DNA of 64,000 nt from Poriferisodalis sp965237655 (GCF_965237655.1 NZ_CBDEGB010000002.1:1116001-1180000), one strand, 5' to 3'. Shown: positions 31,563-45,960, numbered from the stretch's first letter. The notes: generated by a model not told the origin, from the sequence alone. Numbers and translations are program-made.

Positions 31563-33014
31563 ATGTCTGCTGACGACACTGCCAAGGACCAACCGTCAGG
31601 ACCCGGCCCGACCACGCTGTGGCACGGCCGGTTCGCCAACGCGCCCGCAGACGCGCTGGCGGCGTTGAACGACTCGCTGCCGTTCGACAAGCGAATGTTC
31701 GCTGAGGACATCGCAGCGTCGCGCGCCCACGTCTCGATGCTGGCTGATGTCGGCCTGCTCACTGACGACGAGCACGATGGCATAGTCGCCGCGCTCGAAC
31801 AGGTCGAAGCCGAGATTGCCGGGGGCCACATGGTGTGGGCCCCGACCGACGAAGACATTCATACGGCGGTCGAGCGTCGAGCCACCGAGCTTTGCGAGGT
31901 CGCGGCAAAGATGCATACCGGCCGCAGCCGCAACGATCAGGTCGCAACTGACCTGAGACTTTGGACCCGCGGCGCCATCGACGAGCTGACACCGTTGGTG
32001 CTTGGCTTGGCGAGCACGCTGGCCGGCCGGGCGCGCGAGGCGCACGATGCCGGCGTGCGGCTGCCCGGCTATACCCACTTGCAGCAGGCCCAGCCAGTTG
32101 GGCTCGCTCACCACCTGGCTGCGCACGCGTGGGCCCTCCTGCGTGATGTCGAGCGGCTCGGCGAGGCCAGGATCCGAACCGACGTGTCGCCGCTCGGTGC
32201 AGGCGCGCTGGCCGGTTCGTCGCTGCCGCTGGACCCGGCCGCGACCGCGGCCGAGTTGGGATTTGCAGCAGTCTTCGAGAACTCGCTTGACGCAGTCAGC
32301 GACCGCGACTTCGTGGCCGACACGCTGTATGCGCTGGCAATGACCGGGGTGCACCTGTCGCGCCTCGGCGAGGAACTGGTGCTGTGGTCGAGCGCCGAAT
32401 TCGGCTTTGTGACGCTTGACGACGCGTTCGCCACCGGCTCGTCGATGATGCCGCAGAAGAAGAACCCTGACGTCGCCGAGTTGGCACGTGGCAAATCGGG
32501 ACGATTGATCGGTCACCTGACCGGGTTCTTGGCGACGCTCAAGGGTCTGCCGCTCGCATACAACAAGGATCTTCAAGAAGACAAGGAGCCGCTGTTCGAC
32601 GCTGTCGACACGGTGTGCCTCGTAACCCTGGCGCTCGACGGGCTGCTGAGCACGGCGAGCTTCAACGCCCCTGCGATGGCTGCAGGCGCTGATGACCCGT
32701 TCGTCGCAGCGACCGATCTGGCGGAGTGGCTGGTAGCCCGCGGCACACCCTTTCGGGAGGCACATGCCGTCATTGCTGCGCTCGTGCGCGAGGCGCTGTC
32801 AGACTCGGAGGCGTCTCCCAACGCGGACCGGCTGACCGAACTCGTAGCTGCTCATCCGGACTTGGGACCCGAGGCCGCGCAGCGGCTTGCGCCTGGGGCG
32901 GCACACCGCAGCCGCACATCCCCAGGCGCTGGCGGACCCGATTCCGTGGCCGTCCAATTGGACCGCCTCGACGCCGCCCTCGCGGCCGCCGCCGGCGCTC
33001 CGGGCGGATGCTGA
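31563..33014 (+). CDS. argH: Argininosuccinate lyase
   Basis: A 483-residue fumarase/aspartase-superfamily enzyme that splits argininosuccinate into arginine and fumarate. The signature GSSMMPQKKNPD (about residues 296-307) carries the catalytic Ser loop; TGRSRNDQVATDLRLW and GYTHLQQAQPV are also present. ATG 31563 lies 11 bp after argR. No argG is found between argR and argH, unlike many actinobacterial arg clusters. The stop overlaps the next gene. Confidence 0.96.
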   Translation: MSADDTAKDQPSGPGPTTLWHGRFANAPADALAALNDSLPFDKRMFAEDIAASRAHVSMLADVGLLTDDEHDGIVAALEQVEAEIAGGHMVWAPTDEDIHTAVERRATELCEVAAKMHTGRSRNDQVATDLRLWTRGAIDELTPLVLGLASTLAGRAREAHDAGVRLPGYTHLQQAQPVGLAHHLAAHAWALLRDVERLGEARIRTDVSPLGAGALAGSSLPLDPAATAAELGFAAVFENSLDAVSDRDFVADTLYALAMTGVHLSRLGEELVLWSSAEFGFVTLDDAFATGSSMMPQKKNPDVAELARGKSGRLIGHLTGFLATLKGLPLAYNKDLQEDKEPLFDAVDTVCLVTLALDGLLSTASFNAPAMAAGADDPFVAATDLAEWLVARGTPFREAHAVIAALVREALSDSEASPNADRLTELVAAHPDLGPEAAQRLAPGAAHRSRTSPGAGGPDSVAVQLDRLDAALAAAAGAPGGC

Positions 33015-33613
33015 TGGAGTCGGCGGCCTCGCCGTTGCCGCCGGAGTTCTACGCGCGACCGGCACCCGAAGTCGCGCCGGACCTGGTCGGCAAGCTGCTC
33101 GTGCACAACGACGGATCGCTTCGCGCCGGCCGCATTGTGGAGGTAGAGGCCTACAGCGGCGACGGCGATCCTGCTGCTCACTCGCGCAATGGGCCGACAG
33201 CGCGCAATGCCTCGATGTTCGGTCCACCCGGGCGCCTGTATGTGTACCGGATCTACGGACTGCACTGGTGCGCGAACGCAGTGTGTTCGCCGGCCGGAGC
33301 CGGAGCGGCTGTGCTCTTGCGCGCCCTCGAGCCACTGGGCGGTTGCGAGCTGATGACTGCTCGCCGCGGCAGCTCCGGCAAACGGATTGCCTGCAGGGAT
33401 CTCTGCTCGGGTCCGGCGAAGCTGACCGAGGCGTTCGATATCGACGGCACTCACGACGGTTGCGACCTCACGACCCCCGATGGCCTGAGCATCCGCGACG
33501 ACGGCTGGACGCCGGCCAACTTGCAGAGTGCGTGCCGTATCGGCATCAACCGTGGCACCGACTTGCAATGGCGTTGGTTCGACGGCAGCAGCCCACACGT
33601 GAGCGTGCGATGA
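33014..33613 (+). CDS. DNA-3-methyladenine glycosylase (AAG/MPG family)
   Basis: A 199-residue alkyladenine DNA glycosylase that excises alkylated bases. The catalytic segment GRIVEVEAYSGDGDPAAHS (about residues 34-52) with the conserved Glu, then MFGPPGRLYVYRIYGLHWC and ALEPLGG, are typical. The ATG at 33014 overlaps the argH stop (TGATG) with GGGCGG 6 nt upstream; an in-frame ATG at 33008 would add two residues. argH-Mpg adjacency is common in actinobacteria. Confidence 0.93.
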   Translation: MESAASPLPPEFYARPAPEVAPDLVGKLLVHNDGSLRAGRIVEVEAYSGDGDPAAHSRNGPTARNASMFGPPGRLYVYRIYGLHWCANAVCSPAGAGAAVLLRALEPLGGCELMTARRGSSGKRIACRDLCSGPAKLTEAFDIDGTHDGCDLTTPDGLSIRDDGWTPANLQSACRIGINRGTDLQWRWFDGSSPHVSVR

Positions 33614-34224
33614 CGGGGCGTTTCGTCCAGCGACCCGAGTACCCCGATACAGCAGGCGACCTTGCAGCCGCGATTGCGGTGGTCGAATGCTTCGTCCCTC
33701 GCGACCGCACCCAGGCAATGCACCGCCGGCGCCTGCTCGACTTTGCCGCCCGTCATCGGGACGCGCTGCATCGCTCCTGCGCGCCAGGACACCTCACCGC
33801 GTCCGCCTGGGTGGTGAACCATGAGGCAACCCACGGCCTCGTGCTCCTGCACGTGAAGATCGGCCGCTGGCTGCAGCCCGGCGGCCATGCTGACGGCGAC
33901 TCCTCGTTGGCCTCCGTCGCACTGCGTGAGGCCGCCGAGGAAACCGGCATCGAGGGCCTTGAGGTTTGGAGCGACCCCGTCGACATCGACGTGCACTTGT
34001 TCGTCAACCGCAAGCGCACTGAGCCCGATCACCTGCACTTCGACGTGCGGTTCCTTGTTTGCGCACCACGAGGCGCGGTGGCACGGGGCAATCACGAGTC
34101 TGAGGGACTGCGCTGGATTACTGAGAGCCAGCTCGTCGATCCTGTGCTGAACCTCGACGCCAGCACCCGTCGGCTGGCCCGTTACGGCTTCGAACTGGCA
34201 CGCGACGTGAGCTCTCGTAGCTGA
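33610..34224 (+). CDS. Nudix hydrolase family protein
   Basis: A 204-residue protein with a Nudix box at about residues 97-119 (GHADGDSSLAS then VALREAAEETGI), which would bind Mg and cleave a nucleoside-diphosphate-linked substrate. The first acidic residue of the box is Asp rather than Glu. The substrate is not predictable. The ATG overlaps the glycosylase stop by ATGA, so it is the last gene of the operon. Confidence 0.87.
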   Translation: MTGRFVQRPEYPDTAGDLAAAIAVVECFVPRDRTQAMHRRRLLDFAARHRDALHRSCAPGHLTASAWVVNHEATHGLVLLHVKIGRWLQPGGHADGDSSLASVALREAAEETGIEGLEVWSDPVDIDVHLFVNRKRTEPDHLHFDVRFLVCAPRGAVARGNHESEGLRWITESQLVDPVLNLDASTRRLARYGFELARDVSSRS

Positions 34225-34300
34225 CCACCGCCACACGACCAGGGCCGCTCCTCAAGACGGACCGTGCCCTCAGGCGTCTGCCGAAGCGTACGTTGAGAGC

Positions 34301-34549
34301 GTGCGCAGCGTCCTTCGGCTGGTCGAAGACACCGTCCTGTTCCTGTGCGGTCTGGTGGCGGGCTGGATAGCCGTCACGTACGTGCCCGGGGCGGTGCTCG
34401 GAGCGGTTGCGGTGACCGTAGTGCTCGCCGCTGGCGGGAGGCTCCTGTTCAACGGCACCGTGTGGTCGGCAGGTGCAGGACTCGTCATTGCGGGCATCGC
34501 TGGCGCCGGGCTCTATGTGTCCGAAGCCGTCTCGACGCTCGGGGCTTGA
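34301..34549 (+). CDS. Small predicted membrane protein
   Basis: An 82-residue hydrophobic protein with two to three predicted transmembrane helices (VLFLCGLVAGWIAVTYV, VLGAVAVTVVLAAG, GAGLVIAGIAGAGLYV). GTG start with a weak AG-rich site. Not recognised; supported by hydrophobic pattern and coding-like composition only. Confidence 0.55.
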   Translation: MRSVLRLVEDTVLFLCGLVAGWIAVTYVPGAVLGAVAVTVVLAAGGRLLFNGTVWSAGAGLVIAGIAGAGLYVSEAVSTLGA

Positions 34550-34600
34550 GTGGCCTCTTCCACGGCCGGGTGCGCAAAACCTCCCCGGTAGCGTGACCGC

Positions 34601-34870
34601 GTGGACTTCGGCACGGTGCTGATCATCGTTGTTGCGGTGGCCGCGGTGATCATGATCCTGGGAATTGCAGATGTTCTGCGGCTGGGCAGGCAGCGATTCT
34701 CCGCAGCCGGCCGGCGCCGCATGGATTGGATCCTGCTCATCATCTTCATCGGTCCGCCTGCCGTCCTGCTGTACGCGGCCGCCGTCCGGCCGCAGGTGGC
34801 GCATCCCGAGCGTTACGGCGACGACACAGCCGGCGCACCCGGCAGCGCCGCGGTCGGTGGACACGCGTGA
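34601..34870 (+). CDS. Small predicted two-helix membrane protein
   Basis: An 89-residue protein with two transmembrane segments (VLIIVVAVAAVIMILGI and WILLIIFIGPPAVLLYAAA) separated by a basic loop, followed by a short polar tail. GTG start. Its stop overlaps the ABC ATPase start (TGATG), which suggests that it belongs to the exporter operon. Function unknown. Confidence 0.6.
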   Translation: MDFGTVLIIVVAVAAVIMILGIADVLRLGRQRFSAAGRRRMDWILLIIFIGPPAVLLYAAAVRPQVAHPERYGDDTAGAPGSAAVGGHA

Positions 34871-35832
34871 TGAACGGCGGCGCGGACCTCGCCATAGAGG
34901 TCGCACAGCTCTACAAGCACTATGGCGATGTCGAGGCAGTGGCGGGCATCGATCTGACGGTCGCGACCGGCGAGGTCTTGGCCTTCCTTGGGCCGAATGG
35001 GGCTGGCAAGACCACCACGGTCGAGATCCTGGAGGGCTTGCGCACCCGGACTTCGGGCGACGTGCAGGTGCTGGGTGTCGATCCAGCCGACGCCACCGCT
35101 GCGTGGCGCGAGCGCATCGGCGTCGTGCTGCAAGGCGCCCAGCACGAGGGCGACCTCACCGCGTCGGAAATCGTGACGATGTGGTCCGCGTACTACCGCT
35201 CTCCGCGCCCGACTGCTGAAGTGCTCGAGTGGGTCGGGCTCTCCGATGCGGCCCGGACTCGAACACGACGGCTGTCGGGCGGCCAGAAGCAGCGTCTGGC
35301 CGTGGCCCTGGCACTGGTCGGCGATCCGGAGCTGGTCTTCCTGGACGAGCCGACGACCGGCTTCGACCCTGCCGCTCGCCGTGAGGCTTGGAACACCATC
35401 GGCGGGTTGCGAACGCTGGGCGTGACCGTGTTGCTCACCACCCACTACATGGACGAGGCGGAACACCTCGCCGACCGGATCGTGGTGATCTCCCGAGGAC
35501 GCATCGTGGCAAACGGCACCGCATCCGGCCTGGCTGCCCATGCCGCCATAGGGGCGCGCATCAGCTGGGATGCGGACGAACTGGAACCGAGCCGCCTGCC
35601 GGACAAGTTGCGTGAATTGCTGAACGGCGACGGCTCCTCGATGCCGCCGGGTACTGCCGCCGCAGGAGCAGCGGGCGGATTGCGCCACGAACTGGTCACC
35701 GCAGATGTGGGAGGCGTGGTGCGGGAGCTGCTGGCTGCGGCCGACACGGCTGGCACGCGGCTGGACTCGCTGGCGGTCCGGCCGCCCACGCTGGAAGACA
35801 CCTACCTGGCGCTGACTGGCTCAGACTCTTGA
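34870..35832 (+). CDS. ABC-2-type exporter ATP-binding protein
   Basis: A 320-residue ABC ATPase: Walker A GPNGAGKTTT (about residues 39-48), signature LSGGQKQRLAVAL, Walker B LVFLDEPTTG, and the switch His in LLTTHYMDEAEHLAD. The C-terminal ~80 residues (after RGRIVANG) are an extension common in drug/lipid exporters, with an Ala/Gly-rich stretch. It overlaps the permease start by four bases, so the two form one exporter; the substrate is unknown. Confidence 0.94.
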   Translation: MNGGADLAIEVAQLYKHYGDVEAVAGIDLTVATGEVLAFLGPNGAGKTTTVEILEGLRTRTSGDVQVLGVDPADATAAWRERIGVVLQGAQHEGDLTASEIVTMWSAYYRSPRPTAEVLEWVGLSDAARTRTRRLSGGQKQRLAVALALVGDPELVFLDEPTTGFDPAARREAWNTIGGLRTLGVTVLLTTHYMDEAEHLADRIVVISRGRIVANGTASGLAAHAAIGARISWDADELEPSRLPDKLRELLNGDGSSMPPGTAAAGAAGGLRHELVTADVGGVVRELLAAADTAGTRLDSLAVRPPTLEDTYLALTGSDS

Positions 35833-36596
35833 GGGCCCTTCGACAGCTCCGCAGTGAGACCTCGTTCAACTTGCTGGGCTTCTGGCGCAGCCCCGCCGCC
35901 ACGTTCTTCACGGTGGTGCTGCCGCTCGTGTTCCTGGTGATCTTCACGTCAATCTTCGGCAACGAGATCATGAGCTCTACCGGGGCACGCGTCGCAACGG
36001 TGTACGTCCCGGGAATCCTGGCGCTGGCACTTGTCTCGGCCAACTTCATGAACGCGGCCATCGTCACGGTCATCAAGCGCGAGAACGGAGTGCTCAAGGC
36101 CATGCGGGCGACACCGCTGCGGCCTTGGGTCTACGTGGGCGGGCAGGTCGGTTCGTCGCTGGTCCTGACGGCGCTGATGACCGTGCTGGTGATAGGCATC
36201 GGCTGGCTCGGCTACAGCGTCGAAATCCAGCTCGCCGCCCTGCCGAGCCTGTTCATCTCCCTGCTTGTGGGGGCGGCTGCGTTCTCCGCCCTGGGCTTGG
36301 CCATCACCTGCGTCTGCCCGAGCGAGCAGGCGGCGCCTGCGATCACCAACATGTGTGTGCTGCCGCTGTACTTCGTGTCCGACGTGTTCATTCCCTCGGA
36401 CACAGCACCGCGCTGGATGACTTTCATCGGCGACATCTTCCCGATCAAGCACCTCGCCCTTGCGCTGGGGCGCACCTTTGATCCCTTCGCTGAGGGCGTG
36501 CCGATGCCGGTGTGGCGCTGGGTGATCATCGGTGTGTGGGGAGTGTTCGGAGTGCTGGTCACGGTGCGGGCCTTTCGTTGGACGCCTCGCAGCTAG
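35829..36596 (+). CDS. ABC-2-type transporter permease
   Basis: A 255-residue membrane protein with six predicted helices (for example FFTVVLPLVFLVIFTSIF, GILALALVSANFM and VVIGVW-like C-terminus) and the ABC-2 motif FVSDVFIPSDTAPRWM between helices 5 and 6. The TTG start overlaps the ATPase stop (TTGA). It pairs with the ATPase to form a half-transporter dimer. Confidence 0.92.
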   Translation: MRALRQLRSETSFNLLGFWRSPAATFFTVVLPLVFLVIFTSIFGNEIMSSTGARVATVYVPGILALALVSANFMNAAIVTVIKRENGVLKAMRATPLRPWVYVGGQVGSSLVLTALMTVLVIGIGWLGYSVEIQLAALPSLFISLLVGAAAFSALGLAITCVCPSEQAAPAITNMCVLPLYFVSDVFIPSDTAPRWMTFIGDIFPIKHLALALGRTFDPFAEGVPMPVWRWVIIGVWGVFGVLVTVRAFRWTPRS

Positions 36597-36649
36597 CCAG
36601 ACGTCGGGACCCATCGGGCGCGCGCCCGTCGTGACCTCGCTGTGACCTC

Positions 36650-37951
36650 ATGGCGCGACCTGTCAGGCAGACTGGCGGCGTGGACGTCCTGGCTGACCTC
36701 GATGCGCGCGGTCTGATCCATCAGACGACCGACCGTCGGGCACTCGCGCAGCGTCTGGAGTCCGGCCCGATCACTGTGTACTGCGGATTCGACCCCACCG
36801 CCGCCAGCCTCCATGTGGGCAACCTCATGGGACTGCTGACGTTGCGTCGGCTGCAGCTGGGCGGGCACCGTCCGATAGCCCTCGCTGGCGGGGCGACCGG
36901 CATGGTCGGCGACCCCAGCGGGCGCTCGACTGAGCGCAACCTGCTCGATGACGACGCTCTGGCCCGCAACCTCGAGGGGATCGTGCCGCAGCTGCGGCAA
37001 TTCCTGGACTTCGACGACGGGACCTCCGCAGCACGGCTGCTTGACAACCGCGCCTGGACTGTCGGTGTCGGCGTGCTCGACTTCCTGCGAGACGTCGGCA
37101 AGCACGTCACCGTGCAGCAGATGGTCGGCAAGGAGTCGGTCCGCAACCGACTGGACGAAGGTGATGGGCTGTCCTACACCGAGTTCAGCTACATGCTGCT
37201 GCAGGCGTACGACTACCTCTGGCTGGCCGAGAACGTCGAGTGCGAACTGCAGGTCGGCGGCTCTGATCAGTGGGGCAACATCGTGCTGGGCATCGATTTG
37301 ATTCGGCGCCGGCTGGGACGCTCCGCCCACGCGCTGACCTGGCCATTGCTGGCGCGCAGTGACGGCACGAAATACGGCAAGACGGCTGGTGGCGAGACAC
37401 TGTGGCTGAGCGCCGACGCCATGAGTCCTTACCGCTTCTACCAAACGTGGATCGGTGCTGATGATGCCGACGTGGGCAAGCTGCTGGCTCAGCTCACGTT
37501 CCTCGATATCGCGGAAGTGCAGGACATCACTGCTGCGCACGAGGCCGATCCGGGCCGTCGCGAGGGCCAACGGCGCCTGGCGACCGAGATCACGCGCATC
37601 GTGCACGGAGATGCAGCGGCCACCGCTGCGACCGGGGCCAGTGAGGTGCTGTTCGGCGGGATGGCGTCGCTGCGCGAGGTGTCGGCACCAGCGCTGGCGT
37701 TCGTGGTCGAAGAAGTCCCTTCGGGCCAGCTGCGAGTGCTCGGTGCATCCGTAGTGGACGTGCTCGTCGACGCCGAATTGGCTCACAGCCGCAGCGAAGC
37801 TCGCAGGGCGCTCGCCGAGGGCAGCGTGTACATCAACGGCGATCGCACCAGCGATCCCGACCGCCTCGTCGGGGCGAACGACCTGCTCTATGGCCGCTAT
37901 GTGCTGCTGCGGCGAGGCAAGAAGCGCTGGCACGTGGCGACCGCGCCCTGA
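36650..37951 (+). CDS. tyrS: Tyrosyl-tRNA synthetase
   Basis: A class I aminoacyl-tRNA synthetase of up to 433 residues. The HIGH motif appears as HVGN (in AASLHVGNLMGLL) and the KMSKS motif as KYGKT (in DGTKYGKTAGG). Tyrosine-binding YCGFDPTA and QVGGSDQWGNI are conserved, and the C-terminus has an S4 RNA-binding domain (SRSEARRALAEGSVYINGD). The start is uncertain: ATG 36650, or GTG 36680, which would begin VDVLADLDARGLI and give 423 residues, nearer the family norm. The rrn operon follows on the same strand. Confidence 0.96.
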   Translation: MARPVRQTGGVDVLADLDARGLIHQTTDRRALAQRLESGPITVYCGFDPTAASLHVGNLMGLLTLRRLQLGGHRPIALAGGATGMVGDPSGRSTERNLLDDDALARNLEGIVPQLRQFLDFDDGTSAARLLDNRAWTVGVGVLDFLRDVGKHVTVQQMVGKESVRNRLDEGDGLSYTEFSYMLLQAYDYLWLAENVECELQVGGSDQWGNIVLGIDLIRRRLGRSAHALTWPLLARSDGTKYGKTAGGETLWLSADAMSPYRFYQTWIGADDADVGKLLAQLTFLDIAEVQDITAAHEADPGRREGQRRLATEITRIVHGDAAATAATGASEVLFGGMASLREVSAPALAFVVEEVPSGQLRVLGASVVDVLVDAELAHSRSEARRALAEGSVYINGDRTSDPDRLVGANDLLYGRYVLLRRGKKRWHVATAP

Positions 37952-37989
37952 CAGCGCCGCGTACAGGCGAAATCTGTGACTGAGAGTGG

Positions 37990-38018
37990 TTGCGGAGGTG
38001 GGTCGCCCCCTGTAGTGT
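37990..38018 (+). promoter_or_regulatory. Candidate rrn promoter
   Basis: TTGCGG (37990-37995) and TAGTGT (38013-38018) are separated by exactly 17 bp, matching the housekeeping sigma-factor spacing, about 440 bp upstream of the 16S gene. Confidence 0.55.
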
Positions 38019-38156
38019 CATGCCTCCCCCTCGCAGGCCGCTTTGCCGGCCGGAGGGGCCCGACACCTCCGGCGGCGTCCCCCGCAGCACTCCTTCGCAG
38101 AGGGCAGCGGCAGACGCCGATTGAGTGTCAGCTGCCGGCGGCTTCGCCTCAGCAGC

Positions 38157-38170
38157 GCTCCTTGACAACA
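38157..38170 (+). promoter_or_regulatory. boxA-like antitermination element in the rrn leader
   Basis: GCTCCTTGACAACA resembles the rRNA boxA (consensus around GCTCTTTGAAAA) and lies in the leader, where NusB/S10 would load. Confidence 0.4.
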
Positions 38171-38454
38171 GAACAGAGGACGAAAACGCCAGTGCGGGCG
38201 ATCGGCTGCTGGATTCCAGCCGCCGGTCGAACCACACAGCCGGTCCGCGGTCTACCCAGACCGGGGACCAACTTATTCGTGCCGGAGCATCAGGCTCGCC
38301 TCGAGCGGGCCGACATGCGACGGTGCACCAATTCCAGCCAGTTGTCGCAGGAGAGGGGATTTCCCCTCAGATCGCGTCACGGGCTCTTCGATCGTGCTTG
38401 CGATGTCCGGTCGCAGCCGCTTCGGCGGTTGCAGCGGCATGGCAGGCCTCGATC

Positions 38455-43362
<4,908 letters not shown>

Positions 43363-43369
<7 letters not shown>

Positions 43370-43389
43370 ATCGATACTCAGCCTCGAAG
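43363..43389 (+). promoter_or_regulatory. 3' strand of 23S rRNA processing stem
   Basis: Complementary to 40269-40297 over about 26 bp with two mismatches or bulges. Confidence 0.85.
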
Positions 43390-43500
43390 AAGCGCACCAC
43401 GTAGTGCGCTGAGCGTGCATCGCTTTGCAGGAGTCGCCGTGCGAGATATCTCGCACGCGAACTGGAACTGTGCATACGGCACGACCGTACGCACTGGATC

Positions 43501-43616
<116 letters not shown>

Positions 43617-43622
43617 ACCCTG

Positions 43623-43654
43623 AACCCCCGTCGTGTTAGCGGCGGGGGTTCTTC
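43623..43654 (+). terminator. rrn operon terminator
   Basis: AACCCCCGTCG-TGTTAG-CGGCGGGGGTT is an 11-bp stem immediately after 5S rRNA, followed by CTTC rather than a long T-run. Confidence 0.75.
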
Positions 43655-43678
43655 GCGCTCGGGGCCTAGTCTCGAGGA

Positions 43679-44740
43679 GTGACGCAGAACCGGCGCCCGC
43701 CTCGCAGAGGCCCGCAGCGGCGCCCCGATCGTGACAGCGATCGACGGCAAGGTCCCGGTCGTCGAGGCGAGTCCGGCCGCGGTCGAAATGACCGACCTGG
43801 GAAAGATCGCCGCCCTGGGGGCCAACGTGAGCAGCGTCGGTCTGGACCTCCTCGTCGAGGTGACAAGCCTGTCGACGAGGTGGCAGAGCGAGCGGCCCGG
43901 CGGACAGATTGGGGCGGGGTTGCACGCAAGGGCGCTTCTGTGCTGCGGCCGATCCCGGGGGGCGACCGGGGGGATGCGTATGCAGCGGGGGTGCCGGTCC
44001 GCCAAGAGCCGCGACCTTCGGTGCCTCAGGGCCCGAAGCCCGTCGGGCGTGCCGCGACGAAGACGACAAAGACACAGCCCCGGCGTCGGCCGAGAGTCCG
44101 GCTGGATGTGCCCCAGCTGGACCCAGCATCGGTGCGAGACCTGCCGGCATCCGAACGGGACCGACTCGCTCATCGCCTGCGCGATGCAGGAGAGGACTTT
44201 CTGGCAGAACGGTTCGGCGACGCGCTCAGCACGCTCCGACCACTGGCGTCGAGATATGCGGCCGTCGCGGAGGTGCAGGAGCTCTACGGCCTCACGCTGT
44301 ACCGCCTTGGTCGCTGGACTGCGGCGTCACACCGGCTCGAGCAATATGAGGCGCTTACCAGGGCTATCGACCAGCTGCCAGTGCTCGCGGACTGCTACCG
44401 GGCACTGGGCCGGCTGAACGACGTGCACGACGTCTGGGACCGGCTGAGGCACGCCGATCCTGACGCTGAGACGATCACCGAGGGGCGCATCGTGGCTGCG
44501 GGTGCGCTGACGGACGAAGGCCGCCCACGCGACGCCATTCGTTTGCTTGAGGCGGGTCCGCTGCGCCCTAAGGGCCCTCAGGAGCACCACCTCAGGCTGT
44601 GGTACGCGCTCGCAGATCTGTACGACCGGATCGGGGACTTGCAGCGGGCCCGGCGCGGCTTCGCCCGGATTGCCGATGTCGAGCCCGAATTCGTTGATGT
44701 GCAGGACCGGTTGGCAGCACTCGGCACGCACAACGCCTAG
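43679..44740 (+). CDS. TPR-like protein with Arg-rich disordered N-terminus
   Basis: A 353-residue protein. Residues 1-~145 are Arg/Gly/Pro-rich and lack order-promoting residues (repeats of RR, DR and GPQ), resembling RNA-binding tails. Residues ~160-350 are helical, with tetratricopeptide-like units (DALSTLRPLASRY, LYGLTLYRLGRWTAASHRLE, YALADLYDRIGDLQRARRGF). GTG start at 43679 with GAGGA almost abutting it, so the exact start is uncertain. Acidimicrobial and other actinobacterial genomes often have such TPR proteins; the partner is unknown. Confidence 0.8.
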   Translation: MTQNRRPPRRGPQRRPDRDSDRRQGPGRRGESGRGRNDRPGKDRRPGGQREQRRSGPPRRGDKPVDEVAERAARRTDWGGVARKGASVLRPIPGGDRGDAYAAGVPVRQEPRPSVPQGPKPVGRAATKTTKTQPRRRPRVRLDVPQLDPASVRDLPASERDRLAHRLRDAGEDFLAERFGDALSTLRPLASRYAAVAEVQELYGLTLYRLGRWTAASHRLEQYEALTRAIDQLPVLADCYRALGRLNDVHDVWDRLRHADPDAETITEGRIVAAGALTDEGRPRDAIRLLEAGPLRPKGPQEHHLRLWYALADLYDRIGDLQRARRGFARIADVEPEFVDVQDRLAALGTHNA

Positions 44741-44830
44741 CGATAGCGCACAACTTCAAGAAATCCCTGCAGGATCAGCCTTCCGCCGCGAGCGCGCGGG
44801 TAGAGTGATCCCGTCATTCGGCGAGCGCCG

Positions 44831-44856
44831 CCCTCAGTACCGGCCCTCAGTACCGG
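44831..44856 (+). repeat. 13-bp tandem duplication upstream of the aldolase gene
   Basis: CCCTCAGTACCGG occurs twice without a gap, 33-58 bp before the aldolase start codon. Confidence 0.8.
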
Positions 44857-44889
44857 CGCCGCCCGATCGCGCGAGGCAAGCGGCACAAC

Positions 44890-45960
44890 GTGACTACCGA
44901 CATCGAGCGCCTGCTGGGCGAGCAGGCCTCCTATTTGCTGGACCACAAGTGTGAAGGCATCGGGCGGGATCTGCTCACCCTGCCCGGGCCGGACTTCGTA
45001 ACCGACGTCGTAGCCGGCACGGACCGTTCTCCGCAGGTCATGCGGAGCCTTCAGTCATTGTTCGACCACGGCCGCCTCGCCGGCACCGGCTATGTCTCGA
45101 TCTTGCCGGTGGACCAGGGAATCGAGCACTCCGGGGCTGCTTCGTTCGCCCCCAACCCGATCTACTTCGATCCAGCTTCCATTGTGGAGTTGGCGATCGA
45201 GGGCGGTTGCAATGCCGTGGCGACTACGTTCGGCGTGCTGGGGGCGGTGTCCCGCCGCTACGCGCATCGCATCCCATTCATCGTCAAGCTCAACCACAAC
45301 GAGCTGCTGACCTATCCCGCAAAGTACGACCAGATCATGTTCGGTTCGGTCGCCCGGGCGCATGAGCTCGGCGCCGCTGGCGTCGGAGCCACCATCTACT
45401 TTGGCTCGGCTGAGAGCGGACGGCAGATCACTGAGGTAGCCGCTGCGTTCGAGGAAGCACACCGGCTCGGCATGTTCACCGTGCTGTGGTGCTACCTCCG
45501 CAACCCAGCCATCAACCTGTCCAACGAAGCAGGCGGCGTTGACCACCATGTGTCCGCCGACGCCACCGGGCAAGCCAACCACATCGGCGTGACGATCGAG
45601 GCCGACATCATCAAGCAGAAGCTGCCCGAGAACAACGGCGCTTTCGTCTCCGTCTCGGGTTTTGGCAAGACCCACGCTGCCGTGTACGACCGGCTGACAT
45701 CGGATCATCCAGTGGACCTGTGCCGCTGGCAAGTGGCCAATTGCTACATGGGACGTGTCGGGTTGATCAACTCGGGAGGCGCCAGCTCGGGCGCCACGGA
45801 CTTGACCGAGGCCGTCACCACTGCGGTCGTCAACAAGCGAGCGGGCGGCATCGGGCTGATCTCGGGACGCAAGGCCTTCCAACGGCCAATGGTCGAGGGC
45901 GTCGAGCTGCTCGGCGCCATACAGGACGTGTATTCGGACCCGGCCGTGACCATCGCCTGA
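44890..45960 (+). CDS. Class I fructose-bisphosphate aldolase (DhnA/FbaB type)
   Basis: A 356-residue aldolase that splits fructose-1,6-bisphosphate in glycolysis or condenses trioses in gluconeogenesis. It belongs to the archaeal-type DhnA family: SILPVDQGIEHS, the Schiff-base Lys in FIVKLNHNELLTY, VGATIYFGS and GGASSGATDLTEAV forming the phosphate site. GTG start. Enzymes of this family can also act in aromatic precursor synthesis, but the length and motifs favour an aldolase. Confidence 0.93.
   Translation: MTTDIERLLGEQASYLLDHKCEGIGRDLLTLPGPDFVTDVVAGTDRSPQVMRSLQSLFDHGRLAGTGYVSILPVDQGIEHSGAASFAPNPIYFDPASIVELAIEGGCNAVATTFGVLGAVSRRYAHRIPFIVKLNHNELLTYPAKYDQIMFGSVARAHELGAAGVGATIYFGSAESGRQITEVAAAFEEAHRLGMFTVLWCYLRNPAINLSNEAGGVDHHVSADATGQANHIGVTIEADIIKQKLPENNGAFVSVSGFGKTHAAVYDRLTSDHPVDLCRWQVANCYMGRVGLINSGGASSGATDLTEAVTTAVVNKRAGGIGLISGRKAFQRPMVEGVELLGAIQDVYSDPAVTIA

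Larger units (their letters stand above)
37952..38454 (+). promoter_or_regulatory. rrn promoter and leader region
   Basis: This 503-bp stretch has no convincing gene. It holds a good vegetative promoter and a boxA-like element (listed separately) and is otherwise leader RNA that would be removed during 16S processing. Confidence 0.75.

Noticed and set aside
32889..32929. 10-bp inverted repeat GCGCCTGGGG/CCCCAGGCGC in argH
   Set aside because: It encodes the normal C-terminal LAPG...SPGAGG segment of ArgH and needs no special explanation.
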